Of a stretch of DNA of 64,000 nucleotides, positions 9,586 through 18,929 are shown piece by piece. Source of the stretch: Bradyrhizobium barranii subsp. apii (GTDB lineage Bacteria > Pseudomonadota > Alphaproteobacteria > Rhizobiales > Xanthobacteraceae). A program made the position numbers and the translations under genes. Below the pieces are notes generated by a model, which ran no database searches, was not told the DNA's origin, and worked only from the letters and a program-made list of their open reading frames with translations. Within the stretch, counting starts at the first letter, position 1; each line of letters begins with the position of its first letter. The stretch lies in NCBI RefSeq assembly GCF_011516635.5, contig NZ_CP096255.1, positions 7,624,501 to 7,688,500 of the forward strand, read 5' to 3'.

Positions 9586-10899
9586 TTAAGCCTGGGACGA
9601 TCGCCCGATGCTCTCGTAGGTGAAGCCGGCGGCTTGCATCTCTTCGGGCGGGTAGATGTTGCGGAGATCGACGACGACGGGCTGGGTCATGGCCGCCTTC
9701 AGCCGGCCGAGATCGAGCGCGCGGAACTGCACCCATTCGGTGACGATGACGAGCGCATCGGCGCCTTGCGCGCAGGAATAGGCGTCCTCGCAATAGGTGA
9801 TGTTCGGCAGCTCGCCCTTGGCCTGCTCCATGCCGACGGGATCGAAAGCCTTGACCGTCGCGCCCATGTCGATCAGGCCGGTGACGAGCGGGATCGACGG
9901 CGCATCGCGCATATCGTCGGTGTCGGGCTTGAAGGTGAGGCCGAGCACGGCGATGGTCTTGCCGCGCAAGCTACCGCCAAGCGCCTGGCTGACCTTGCGC
10001 GCCATCGCGCGCTTGCGGTTCTCATTGACGGCCAGCACGGATTCGACGATGCGCAGGCTCACGTCATAGTCCTGCGCGATCTTGATCAGCGCCTTGGTGT
10101 CCTTCGGGAAGCAGGAGCCGCCGAAGCCGGGCCCCGCATGCAGGAACTTGGTGCCGATGCGGTTGTCGAGGCCGATGCCGCGCGCGACCTCCTGCACGTT
10201 GGCCCCGACCTTTTCCGAGAGATCGGCGATCTCGTTGATGAAGGTGATCTTGGTCGCAAGGAACGCGTTCGCAGCGTATTTGATCATCTCGGCGGTGCGG
10301 CGCGCCGTGAACATCAGCGGGGCCTGGTTCAGCGACAGCGGGCGATAGACGTCGCCCATCACCTTGCGGCCGCGCTCGTCGGAGGTGCCGACGACGACGC
10401 GATCGGGATACTTGAAGTCGCGGATCGCCGCGCCCTCGCGCAGGAATTCGGGGTTGGAGGCGACGACGACGTCGGCCGCAGGGTTGGTCTCGCGGATGAT
10501 CCGCTCGACCTCGTCGCCGGTGCCGACCGGGACGGTCGACTTGGTCACGACGACGGTGAAGCCGCTGAGCGACTGCGCGATCTCGCGCGCGGCGGCGTAG
10601 ACATAGGACAGATCGGCGTGACCGTCGCCGCGGCGCGAGGGCGTGCCGACCGCGATGAAGACGGCATCGGCGTCCGCGACCGGCTTCGACAAATCGGTGG
10701 TGAAGTCGAGCCGCTTGGCCTTCACATTGGTCGCGACCAGCTCGTCGAGGCCGGGCTCGTAGATCGGAATCTCGCCGCGATGAAGCGCCGCGATCTTCTT
10801 CTCGTCCTTGTCGACGCAGGTGACGTCGTGACCGAAATCCGCAAAGCAGGCTCCGGACACCAGTCCCACATAGCCCGTTCCGATCATCGCGATTCGCAT
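9586..10899 (-). CDS. ugd: UDP-glucose 6-dehydrogenase
   Basis: A 437-residue NAD-dependent enzyme converting UDP-glucose to UDP-glucuronate in two oxidations. The Rossmann motif is IGTGYVGLVSG (residues 6-16). The catalytic cysteine is C263 in GPGFGGSCFPKDT. KSTVPVGTG and GLTFKPDTDDMRDAPS are also diagnostic. GGAAAGAG precedes the ATG. It supplies UDP-GlcA and, through the epimerase gene at 13.2-14.3 kb, UDP-GalA for the EPS. It lies downstream of gmd and fcl on the same strand after a 176-base gap, so it may be co-transcribed or have its own promoter. Confidence 0.95.
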   Translation of the reverse strand: MRIAMIGTGYVGLVSGACFADFGHDVTCVDKDEKKIAALHRGEIPIYEPGLDELVATNVKAKRLDFTTDLSKPVADADAVFIAVGTPSRRGDGHADLSYVYAAAREIAQSLSGFTVVVTKSTVPVGTGDEVERIIRETNPAADVVVASNPEFLREGAAIRDFKYPDRVVVGTSDERGRKVMGDVYRPLSLNQAPLMFTARRTAEMIKYAANAFLATKITFINEIADLSEKVGANVQEVARGIGLDNRIGTKFLHAGPGFGGSCFPKDTKALIKIAQDYDVSLRIVESVLAVNENRKRAMARKVSQALGGSLRGKTIAVLGLTFKPDTDDMRDAPSIPLVTGLIDMGATVKAFDPVGMEQAKGELPNITYCEDAYSCAQGADALVIVTEWVQFRALDLGRLKAAMTQPVVVDLRNIYPPEEMQAAGFTYESIGRSSQA

Positions 10900-11075
10900 G
10901 AAAAACTCTTTCCGTTGAAGACGGATGTTCCACTGAACACCCTAGACCATTTCTGTATCCGGCCGCACGCCCAACATTAGGGCAGGTTGCTTCGCGAACC
11001 GAATAAACCTTAACCGCCGCGCGTGACAGGTGTTGCGGTCATCTCCTGAAATACGCGACATGCATTGGTTGCATT

Positions 11076-12026
11076 CTACGTATGCGACAGATACGCCGCG
11101 TAAGCGCGCCTCACGCCGTCCTCGAGCGAGGTCGTCGCGCGCCAGCCGAGCTTTGCAAGACGACTGACGTCAAGCAATTTGCGCGGCGTGCCGTCGGGAC
11201 GCGAGGTGTCGAAACTGATCTCGCCGCCGTAGCCGACGATGGCGGCCACGACGCGCGCGAACTCGGCGATGGTGATATCCTCGCCGGTGCCGATGTTGAC
11301 CAGCTCCGCGCTCGAATAGGTCTTCATCAGGTGCACGCAGGCATCCGCCATGTCGTCGACATAGAGGAACTCGCGCCGCGGCGTGCCGGTGCCCCACACG
11401 ATGACGCTCTTTGCGCCTGCGACTTTTGCCTCATGGAAGCGGCGGATCAGGGCGGCGACGACGTGGCTCAATTCGGGGTGATAATTGTCGCCGGGGCCGT
11501 ACAGATTGGTCGGCATCACGCTGATGAAGTCGCTGCCATACTGGCTGCGATAGGCCTCCGCCATCTTGATGCCGGCGATCTTGGCAATCGCATAGGGCTC
11601 GTTGGTCGGCTCAAGCGGGCCTGACAGCACCGAGTCCTCGCGCAGCGGCTGCGGCGCCAGCTTCGGATAGATGCAGGACGAGCCCAGGAACATCAGCTTC
11701 TCGGCGCCGTTTTGATGCGCGGCCTGGATCACGTTCGCGGCAATCGCGATGTTGTCGTAGATGAACTCGGCGCGCAGCGTGTCGTTGGCGACGATGCCGC
11801 CGACCTTGGCCGCGGCGAGGAAGATCACTTGCGGCCGCGCTTTCGCGAACCAGTCGAACACGGCGGCCTGGTTGCAGAGATCGACCTCGCGCCGGTCGAC
11901 CGTGACGAGCTGCACGTCCTCCCGCGCCAGCCGGCGCACCAGTGCGGCTCCGACCATGCCGCGATGGCCGGCGACATAGACGCTCTTGCCCTTCAGCTCA
12001 AACGGTGCGTTTGCCACTGGCCGCAT
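11076..12026 (-). CDS. fcl: GDP-L-fucose synthase
   Basis: A 316-residue short-chain dehydrogenase/epimerase catalysing the last steps from GDP-4-keto-6-deoxymannose to GDP-L-fucose. It has GHRGMVG for cofactor binding (residues 20-26), FLGSSCIYP, and the catalytic pair Y145/K149 in YAIAK. The start overlaps the end of gmd by 29 bases, implying coupled translation. Together they give a complete GDP-fucose branch, so fucose (or a derivative) is a likely EPS constituent. Confidence 0.94.
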   Translation of the reverse strand: MRPVANAPFELKGKSVYVAGHRGMVGAALVRRLAREDVQLVTVDRREVDLCNQAAVFDWFAKARPQVIFLAAAKVGGIVANDTLRAEFIYDNIAIAANVIQAAHQNGAEKLMFLGSSCIYPKLAPQPLREDSVLSGPLEPTNEPYAIAKIAGIKMAEAYRSQYGSDFISVMPTNLYGPGDNYHPELSHVVAALIRRFHEAKVAGAKSVIVWGTGTPRREFLYVDDMADACVHLMKTYSSAELVNIGTGEDITIAEFARVVAAIVGYGGEISFDTSRPDGTPRKLLDVSRLAKLGWRATTSLEDGVRRAYAAYLSHT

Positions 12027-13068
12027 CCCGTTTTGCCTCCGCCAGGTCGCTTGCCATCATCTCCTCGACGAGCTGGGCAAAGCTCCGCTTCGGCGTCCAG
12101 CCGAGCACCTCGCGCGCCTTGCTGGCGTCGCCGACGAGGAGATCGACCTCGGTCGGACGGAAATAGGTCGGATCGATCTTCACCACGGTCTTGCCGCTCG
12201 TCTCATCGACGCCGGTCTCCTCGACGCCCTTGCCGCGCCAGGCGATGCGGCGGCCGACATGGGCAAAGGACAGCTCGACCATCTCGCGCACCGAGCGCAT
12301 CTCGCCGGTCGCGAGCACGAAGTCGTCGGGCTTGTCGGCCTGCAGGATCCTGTGCATGCCCTCGACATAGTCCCTGGCATGGCCCCAGTCGCGCTTGGCT
12401 TCGAGATTGCCGAGATAGAGCGTCTGTTCCAGCCCGACCTCGATACGCGCGACGCCGCGGGTGATCTTGCGGGTCACGAAGGTCTCGCCGCGGATCGGGC
12501 TCTCATGGTTGAACAGGATGCCGTTCGACGCGAACATGCCGTAGGCTTCGCGGTAGTTCACCGTGATCCAGTAGCCGTAGAGTTTTGCAACGCCGTAGGG
12601 CGAGCGCGGATAGAACGGCGTCGTCTCCTTCTGCGGGATCTCCTGCACCAGGCCGTAGAGCTCGGAGGTCGAGGCCTGGTAGAACCGCGTCTTCTTCTCC
12701 ATGCCGAGGATGCGGATCGCTTCCAGCAGGCGCAGTACGCCGATCGCGTCGGCGTTGGCGGTGTATTCCGGGCTCTCGAAGCTGACGGCGACGTGGCTTT
12801 GAGCTGCGAGATTGTAGATCTCGGTCGGCCGGATCTGCTGCACCAGGCGGATCAAATTGGTCGAATCCGTCATGTCGCCATAGTGCATCAGGAACGGCAC
12901 GTTGCCGACATGCGGGTCCTGGTAGAGGTGATCGACGCGCGCGGTGTTGAACGAGGACGAGCGCCGCTTGATGCCGTGCACGACATAGCCGAGCGACAGC
13001 AAATATTCGGCGAGATAGGCGCCGTCCTGACCGGTCACGCCGGTGATGAGAGCGATCCGCTCAGCCAT
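11998..13068 (-). CDS. gmd: GDP-mannose 4,6-dehydratase
   Basis: A 356-residue dehydratase making GDP-4-keto-6-deoxymannose from GDP-mannose. It shows the NADP-binding TGVTGQDGAYL (residues 9-19), RRSSSFNTARVDHLY, and the catalytic Y158/K162 in SPYGVAKLYGYW. NHESPIRGETFVTRKIT is diagnostic of Gmd. It is translationally coupled to fcl. No mannose-1-phosphate guanylyltransferase is in the window, so GDP-mannose must come from elsewhere. Confidence 0.95.
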   Translation of the reverse strand: MAERIALITGVTGQDGAYLAEYLLSLGYVVHGIKRRSSSFNTARVDHLYQDPHVGNVPFLMHYGDMTDSTNLIRLVQQIRPTEIYNLAAQSHVAVSFESPEYTANADAIGVLRLLEAIRILGMEKKTRFYQASTSELYGLVQEIPQKETTPFYPRSPYGVAKLYGYWITVNYREAYGMFASNGILFNHESPIRGETFVTRKITRGVARIEVGLEQTLYLGNLEAKRDWGHARDYVEGMHRILQADKPDDFVLATGEMRSVREMVELSFAHVGRRIAWRGKGVEETGVDETSGKTVVKIDPTYFRPTEVDLLVGDASKAREVLGWTPKRSFAQLVEEMMASDLAEAKRDAASGKRTV

Positions 13069-13200
13069 GGGCCCGCGCCTGGTTCGGGGTCAAAGAGGTT
13101 CAGAGGGACGGGATAACCACCGTTCGCGCCCGCTGACAAGGCCGCCGGCGGTCAAAAGCGCAAGAACCAGCGCAAGAACCGGCTTAAGAGCCGGCATTCC

Positions 13201-13227
13201 CGGGCGACACGCAGGTGCCGTCGCCCG
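13201..13227 (-). terminator. Hairpin after the UDP-sugar epimerase gene
   Basis: An 8-base-pair stem (CGGGCGAC with GTCGCCCG) lies 5 bases beyond the epimerase stop codon. A second hairpin, CCGGCT-TAAG-AGCCGG, follows at about 13179-13194. There is no U-run, so termination is plausible rather than certain; partial read-through into gmd is possible. Confidence 0.4.
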
Positions 13228-13232
13228 CGGGA

Positions 13233-14252
13233 TCAGACGCCGTGGTACTTCCGATACCATTCGACGAAGCGGCCGAGGCCATCCGCGATCGACGTGGACG
13301 GCGAGAAGCCGACGTCGCGCTGGAGCGCGGAAATGTCGGCGCGCGTCTCCAGGACGTCGCCGGCCTGCATCGGCAACAGCTGGCGGATCGCCGGCTTGCC
13401 GATGATCTTCTCGAGCGTCTCGACGAACTCCATCAGGTTGACCGACCTGTTGTTGCCGATGTTGTAGACGCGATACGGCGCATAGCTCGACGAATTTTCC
13501 GGCCGCTCGGCATTCCACGCGGGATTCGGCGCCGCAGGCCGATCGAGGGTGCGGATCACCCCTTCGACGATGTCGTCGACATAGGTGAAGTCGCGCCACA
13601 TGTCGCCTTTATTGAAAATCCTGATCGGCTCATTCGCGAAGATCGCGCGCGTGAACAGATAGGCGGCCATGTCGGGCCGGCCCCACGGGCCGTAGACGGT
13701 GAAGAAGCGAAGCCCGGTCACCGGCAGCTTGTGAACATGCGCGAACGTATGCGCCATCAGTTCGTTAGCCTTCTTGCTTGCGGCGTAAAGGCTGACCGGA
13801 TGGTTCACCGAATGCTCGGTCGAATACGGCAAGGTGCGGTTGGCGCCATACACCGAACTCGACGAGGCGTAGACGAGATGCGCCAGACCATGGCGCCGGC
13901 CGGCTTCGAGCACGGTGACAAAGCCGTCACAATTGGCCCGGATGCTGGTGATGGGATCGTCGATCGACGCGCGCACGCCGGGCTGCGCCGCCAGATGCAC
14001 GACGCGATCGGGCGAGACCTCGTCGAAGACGCGCGTCACTGCGGCGAAGTCTGCGAGATCGATCTTGTGGAATTTGAACCCTGGATGGTGTTCGAGCGTT
14101 GCGAGACGCGCACGCTTCAGCGCGGGATCGTAATACGGAGTGATTGCATCGATGCCGACGACCTGCTCGCCACGTGCCAACAGCCGTTCACAAACATGCA
14201 TTCCGATAAAGCCGGCAGCGCCGGTAACGATCACTGGCCGCAAAGTTGTCAT
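13233..14252 (-). CDS. NAD-dependent nucleotide-sugar epimerase (UDP-glucuronate 4-epimerase-like)
   Basis: A 339-residue extended short-chain dehydrogenase. It has GAAGFIG (residues 11-17) for NAD, ASSSSVYGANR, and Y156/K160 in LYAASKKANE. The latter and LRFFTVYGPWGRPDMA are typical of the LpsL/CapI branch, which makes UDP-galacturonate from UDP-glucuronate. With ugd this gives UDP-GalA. ATG 14252 is chosen for a GGA at good spacing; in-frame ATGs at 14261 and 14273 are alternatives. It is divergent from the glycosyltransferase cluster. Confidence 0.88.
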   Translation of the reverse strand: MTTLRPVIVTGAAGFIGMHVCERLLARGEQVVGIDAITPYYDPALKRARLATLEHHPGFKFHKIDLADFAAVTRVFDEVSPDRVVHLAAQPGVRASIDDPITSIRANCDGFVTVLEAGRRHGLAHLVYASSSSVYGANRTLPYSTEHSVNHPVSLYAASKKANELMAHTFAHVHKLPVTGLRFFTVYGPWGRPDMAAYLFTRAIFANEPIRIFNKGDMWRDFTYVDDIVEGVIRTLDRPAAPNPAWNAERPENSSSYAPYRVYNIGNNRSVNLMEFVETLEKIIGKPAIRQLLPMQAGDVLETRADISALQRDVGFSPSTSIADGLGRFVEWYRKYHGV

Positions 14253-14521
14253 CTCGTTCATTCCGCGGAGCATTGCCAGACCAGGACATGAGAGGCAAGG
14301 TTTGGACAGTCACGACAATCATCAAATCAGTCGGCCCATGTAAGCGCATCGAAATGTGTAGGAAACATGATGGCGTCATGCACCATCGCATGCTATCCGC
14401 CTGCAAGGATGCTCGGACGATAGCGCCACATGTGCTAGACGTCATAGGACGTATATTCGGCGCCTGATGCTCAGTCTTCGGGCATTGTTCGCGCAAGAAC
14501 CCGCAAAGAAAAAGATCGACT

Positions 14522-15636
14522 TTGAAACTCTCCATCAACGGCAGGTTCCTGTCACAATCGCTCACGGGCGTGCAGCGCTACGCCGCCGAGATCGTCAAGG
14601 CGATGGACCGCTTGCTCGCGAGCGGAGAGGCTCCGCAGCAACTGCTGGATGCAGAGTGGCAAATCCTTGCGCCGCCGAATGCGCAGACGCTTCCAGGTCT
14701 TCGCCGCATCGCCATCAAGCAGATCGGATCTTTGCAGGGGCACGCGTGGGACCAGATCGATCTGGCGCGCGCCGCGGCCGGCACCCGTCTCGTCAGTCTC
14801 GCCAATTCCGGCCCCGTACTCCACCGCGCCATCTCGTCGTGATTCACGACGCGCAGGTTTTCCGGCGGCCGGACTTCTTCAGCTGGCGCTACCTCGCCCT
14901 ACACCGGACGCTCGGCCATCTGCTGGCGCGCACGGCAACGATCGCAACAGTTTCGGCGTTTTCACGCAACGAACTTGCCGAGGTGCTGTCGCTGGATCCG
15001 GCTTCGATCCCCGTCATTGCGAACAGCGCGGAACATTTTGCGACCGTCGCGCCCGACTTCTCGATCATCGACAAGCTACGTCTTGCGCCCCATCAATTCT
15101 TCCTCTTCGTCGGCTCGATGACGAAGAACAAGAATGTCGATACGGCCATTCGCGCCGCCGAGCAGCTTGGCCGCGCCGATTTTCCGCTGGTCGTGGTCGG
15201 TGGCGATAACAACAAGGTGTTCGGGGGCGCGGCCGCGGAATCGAGGGCCGGCGTCGTCATCGCCGGGCGCCTGAAGGACGAGGAGATTGCCGCGCTGTTC
15301 TCCCGGGCCGCCGCATTCGTGTTTCCGAGCCTTTATGAGGGATTCGGCGTGCCTCCCCTGGAGGCGATGTTCTTCGCCTGTCCGGTGATCGCGAGTTCCG
15401 CCGATGCCGTGCGCGAGACCTGCAACGATGCCGCCGTCTATTTCGATCCGCTCAACGCGGATCAGCTGTCGGCACGAATGCGCGAAAGAATTGAACTCGG
15501 CAGGATCTCGCCGGTGGAACAGGAGAAGCAGCGGCAGCGCCTTATGACATATTCCTGGGCCAAGTCCGCCGCAGCGATGCTCGAATTCCTCGCCAAGCCG
15601 GCATCCCGATCCACATCCGACCGTGCGAAACAATGA
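14522..15636 (+). pseudogene. Glycosyltransferase family 4/1, broken by a one-base frameshift
   Basis: The N-terminal part (from TTG 14522, KLSINGRFLSQSLTGVQRY...) runs to a stop at 14842. The rest of the protein continues in another frame from about 14832 (HLVVIHDAQVFRRPDFFSW...) to 15636. The joint sequence CACCGCGCCATC needs one extra base to read through (for example His-Arg-Arg-His). The C-terminal half has FVGSMTKNKN and FPSLYEGFGVPPLEAM, the donor-binding E-x7-E motif. The full protein would be about 370 residues, normal for a GT4/GT1 mannosyltransferase-like enzyme. It is either a recent pseudogene or a sequencing error. It is the first gene of a run of EPS glycosyltransferases. Confidence 0.75.
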
Positions 15637-15734
15637 CGCGGCCCGATTATTGCTGCTTAGCGAGGTTAGACGTGCGTCTGCAAGATCCGGCGTCTCCAGT
15701 ATCTGGCGCCTTCAAGACAAGGAAGGAATGACCG

Positions 15735-16895
15735 TTGTCCAGCGGCCTGAAGATTCTGCATGTCGCCGAAACGGTCCGTGGCGGCATCGCGACCTACCTC
15801 AACGAGCTGCATCCGCACCAGAGCGCGAGCTTCGGCCCCGGCAACGTCAACTATGTCGTTCCCTCCGACCATCGCAGCGACCTGGTGAACATCGAGGACG
15901 ACGCGGTCACCACGTTTCCGCGCGACGGACGCAACGCGGTCGGCCTGTTTCGCATGCTGTTTGCAACCATGCGCGCGGTCCGGCAGCTTCGTCCTGACGT
16001 CATCCACCTGCACTCGTCGTTCGCCGGGCTCGTGGTGCGCCCGGTGCTCTGGCTCACCTATCGGCGCTCGCGCATCGTCTATTGCCCGCACGGCTGGGCC
16101 TTCGGCCGCGAAACCGGCCGCCTCAGCCGCGAGGTGACGAAGTTCACCGAGCTCGTGCTGTCGAAATTCACCCATCGCATCGTCTGCATCTCGGAAAGCG
16201 AGCAGGCCGACGCCAAGCAGGTCGGAATCGCGGCGAATCGCCTGGTTCTTGTGCACAACGGGATTTCCAAGCAGCGTCCTGCGCTCGACAAGGGCGCAGC
16301 GCAATGGCGGTCGGAGAAGATCAAGGTCCTCTTCATCGGGCGCCTCGACCGTCAGAAGGGCTACGATCTCCTGATCGAGGCGGCGCGCGCGCTCGGAGAC
16401 AAGCTCGACGTGCGCCTGATCGGCGCCTCGGTCGTCAGCAAATTCCGCAGAAGCGATCTGCCCGCCAACGTCTCTTTTCTGGGCTGGATGAACCGCAACC
16501 AGATCGAGGCCGAGCTCGACCAGGCCGACATGGTCGCGATTCCCTCGCGCTGGGAGGCGTTTGGCCTGGTCGCCATCGAGGCGATGCGGGCGGCCAAGCC
16601 GATCATTGCCTTCCGCATCGGAGCCCTGCCGGAAATCGTCGAAGACAATGCGACGGGCGTGCTGTGCGACGAAGTCTCGGCCGAAAAGCTGGTTGAAGGT
16701 TTTCAACGCGCAACCAGGCTCGACCTGGCTGCGGTCGGCCGTGCCGGATATGAGCGTTTCACCCGCCTCTACGACATCGAGCAGACCCACCGCACGCTCA
16801 GTCAGGTTTATGCCGACGTCGTGCATGTGCGGATGAGCGAATCCGGGCAGCAAGCGAAGTTGCAGTCCGATTTCCCGAACAATCTGCGATCGTAG
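15735..16895 (+). CDS. Glycosyltransferase family 4
   Basis: A 386-residue GT-B fold enzyme. The N-terminus KILHVAETVRGGIATYL is the acceptor-side start. VLFIGRLDRQKGYDLLIEA opens the donor domain, and PSRWEAFGLVAIEAMRA carries the E-x7-E motif. It presumably adds one sugar to the lipid-linked EPS repeat at the inner face of the membrane. TTG 15735 is used because GGAAGGA lies at proper spacing; an ATG seven bases earlier is out of frame. It lies about 100 bases after the frameshifted glycosyltransferase, probably in one transcript. Confidence 0.9.
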   Translation: MSSGLKILHVAETVRGGIATYLNELHPHQSASFGPGNVNYVVPSDHRSDLVNIEDDAVTTFPRDGRNAVGLFRMLFATMRAVRQLRPDVIHLHSSFAGLVVRPVLWLTYRRSRIVYCPHGWAFGRETGRLSREVTKFTELVLSKFTHRIVCISESEQADAKQVGIAANRLVLVHNGISKQRPALDKGAAQWRSEKIKVLFIGRLDRQKGYDLLIEAARALGDKLDVRLIGASVVSKFRRSDLPANVSFLGWMNRNQIEAELDQADMVAIPSRWEAFGLVAIEAMRAAKPIIAFRIGALPEIVEDNATGVLCDEVSAEKLVEGFQRATRLDLAAVGRAGYERFTRLYDIEQTHRTLSQVYADVVHVRMSESGQQAKLQSDFPNNLRS

Positions 16896-16898
16896 CGA

Positions 16899-16919
16899 CC
16901 GGCTGATCAGGCCAGCCGG
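16899..16919 (+). terminator. Hairpin after the GT4 gene
   Basis: A 7-base-pair stem (CCGGCTG with CAGCCGG) with a 7-base loop begins 4 bases after the glycosyltransferase stop. It overlaps the 3' end of the small convergent gene and could serve both directions. No U-run follows. Confidence 0.4.
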
Positions 16920-17050
16920 CGGGCATCGCCCTGCGCGAACTCGCCGTCATTCACGCGTTTATCGGAGAACGACCACGCAATGGCCGATGCGACGATCATC
17001 GCGCAGGTGAGAAAGCCGGCCGCGAACAGCAGTGATCCGGTGTGCAACAT
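16907..17050 (-). CDS. Small single-span membrane protein (47 aa), function unknown
   Basis: A 47-residue frame. From MLHTGSLLFAAGFLTCAMIV, residues 6-27 form one transmembrane helix, followed by a charged tail (SDKRVNDGEFAQGDARR). AAGGAAGG lies about 8 bases upstream of the ATG, a strong ribosome site that argues for a real gene despite the size. It is convergent with the GT4 gene and divergent from the Wza-like gene. I do not recognise the family. Confidence 0.5.
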   Translation of the reverse strand: MLHTGSLLFAAGFLTCAMIVASAIAWSFSDKRVNDGEFAQGDARRLA

Positions 17051-17593
17051 CGTCTTCGCCTTCCTTTTGTTTGGCCGACCACTAGCCGGATCAGGATTAG
17101 GAAGACCTTACGGACGCCAGCGTGACGCCAGCTTCCAAATCTAAGCGTTAACGGAGGTGGAATCCCGTCGCAGAAACATTGGTCCGATGACCCGGCGAGA
17201 ACGTCCGCTCTGGCGCCATGCCCGCCGCAGGACGACGAAAACACAACGCAGGATCACTCAGGACGGGATCCAACACTTGAAGTTCATGGCGATGTCATCT
17301 CGCGACAATGCCGTCGCATCTGCATGTCCGTCGCCGCGCGCTGCTCATTGGTTCGATCGCAGTCTCAATCGTGACATCGATCTGACACGTGTATGTATGG
17401 TTTGCGAACTGCTTATTTAAGAGGATGTTCCGCACAAATTTTGGACAGAGATCTCGGCGTGTATCCACGTTCACAAGTGGCAGCAAGGTCACAGCCACAA
17501 GTGCTTTACCATAAAGTCGAAGACGTAGCAGTGACTCCGCAGCACGGGATTTGTACGGTGATTCCGATTTTAGATGAGTGCGAGGGAATAGTG
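17051..17593. other. 543-base gene-free region upstream of the Wza-like gene
   Basis: No convincing gene. It is less GC-rich toward its right end (17385-17450) and probably holds the promoters for the export lipoprotein and for the small membrane protein. An open frame from 17393 joins the export gene, but its first 67 residues do not look coding and are followed by a proper ribosome site and lipoprotein signal. Confidence 0.5.
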
Positions 17594-18817
17594 GTGGCTA
17601 AGACCGAACGTTTTGATTTTGATTTCGGTATTAGCCGAATCCTGGCCGCTGCTGCGATCAGCTTCTCCTTGACGGGTTGCGGTAGCTTCATTCCGTTAGA
17701 CGCTCCTGATGCCGTCGCGACGCAAACAAATGCAGCGCTGATCACCGAGCCGACCGCGCCGCTCGCCTATGCCCTGATGCCGGTCAATCCGGCGATCCTG
17801 CAGGCGACCAACGCGTTCACGGACTCCGCCGGAATGGTGTTCTCCCGCCTCCCCGGCGGCAACTATCGCGACGTCACCATCGGCATCGGCGACATCGTCA
17901 CCGTGACCGTTTATGAAGCGCAGGCAGGCGGCCTGTTCATTCCGCGCGAAGCAGGCGTGCGGCCGGGCAACTTCGTGGACATTCCGCGCCAGCAGGTCGA
18001 CCAGTCCGGCAACATCAACATCCCCTACGCCGGATCGATCAAGGTCGCAGGGCTGACGCCGCGCGCCGTTTCGAACATCATCCGCGAGCGTCTCAAGGAC
18101 CGCGCCATCGATCCGCAGGCCGTCGTGAGCGTGGCCGAACAGCGCGGCAACCAGATCAGCGTGCTCGGCGAAGTCAACTCGCCGCTCCGCTTCCCGGTCG
18201 ATCCGGGCGGGATTCGCCTGATGGGCGCGATCGCGCGCGCCGGCGGCCCGAAATATCCGTCCTACGAGAGCACGATCACGATCAAGCGCGAGGGCCGCAC
18301 CTACAGCGAGACGATGTCCTCGGTCGTGCACAACCCCAACGAGGACGCGCTGCTCGCTCCAGGCGACGTCGTCTTCCTGACCCGCATTCCGCGCGTCTAC
18401 ATGGTGTTCGGTTCGACGCCGTCTCCGGGATCGATCGGCGGCACCAACAACCGTCGTTTCACATTCGAGAACGACAACATGTCGCTGGCTGAAGCCATCG
18501 CGAAGGCAGGCGGTCTCGACGGCGCCCGTGCGGACTCCAAGTCCATCTACGTCTACCGTTTCGAGCCCAAGCCGCTGCTGGAGAAGATCGGCATCGCCGT
18601 ATCCCAGTTCCCGACCAAGTCGGTCCCTGCCGTCTACAAGTTCGACATGAGCAAGCCGGACGGCTGGTTCCAGGCGGATACGTTCAGGATGCGCGATCAC
18701 GACGTGATCTCGGTGGCGGAATCGCCGTCGATCGAATTCATCAAGCTCATGGCCCCGCTGAACGCGGCAACCGCCAACGCGGACAACATCAGCTCGGTGG
18801 TCGTGAACTCCAAATAG
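17594..18817 (+). CDS. Polysaccharide export lipoprotein (Wza-like)
   Basis: A 407-residue outer-membrane polysaccharide exporter. The N-terminus carries a lipoprotein signal with lipobox LTGC near residue 30. The polysaccharide export domain (about residues 80-190: IGIGDIVTVTVYEAQAGG, NINIPYAGSIKVAGLTP) is followed by SLBB-type domains (QISVLGEVNSP, VYMVFGSTPSPG, MSLAEAIAKAGGL). GTG 17594 is chosen because GAGGGA lies 6 bases upstream and the signal begins soon after. It should form the outer-membrane channel partner of the Wzc-like protein at 41.7-43.9 kb. Confidence 0.92.
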   Translation: MAKTERFDFDFGISRILAAAAISFSLTGCGSFIPLDAPDAVATQTNAALITEPTAPLAYALMPVNPAILQATNAFTDSAGMVFSRLPGGNYRDVTIGIGDIVTVTVYEAQAGGLFIPREAGVRPGNFVDIPRQQVDQSGNINIPYAGSIKVAGLTPRAVSNIIRERLKDRAIDPQAVVSVAEQRGNQISVLGEVNSPLRFPVDPGGIRLMGAIARAGGPKYPSYESTITIKREGRTYSETMSSVVHNPNEDALLAPGDVVFLTRIPRVYMVFGSTPSPGSIGGTNNRRFTFENDNMSLAEAIAKAGGLDGARADSKSIYVYRFEPKPLLEKIGIAVSQFPTKSVPAVYKFDMSKPDGWFQADTFRMRDHDVISVAESPSIEFIKLMAPLNAATANADNISSVVVNSK

Positions 18818-18857
18818 CCCAACTCAGCGCGCTCAATGACGAGCGTGCGGACAAGGC

Positions 18858-18877
18858 GGCCCCACCCCATTGGGGCC
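18858..18877 (+). terminator. Hairpin between the Wza-like and glycosidase genes
   Basis: A 7-base-pair GC-rich stem (GGCCCCA with TGGGGCC) and 6-base loop, 41 bases after the Wza-like stop. It is followed by CACAGAAGAGTATT rather than a U-run. It could lower expression of the downstream glycosidase gene. Confidence 0.4.
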
Positions 18878-18929
18878 ACAGAAGAGTATTAGCCTTGTCG
18901 GGTTGACGCGAGCAGGAGTGGACACGAGC

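Noticed and set aside
17393..17593. A 67-residue N-terminal extension of the Wza-like protein
   Set aside because: The extension would bury the lipoprotein signal in the middle of the protein, and GAGGGA sits just before GTG 17594.
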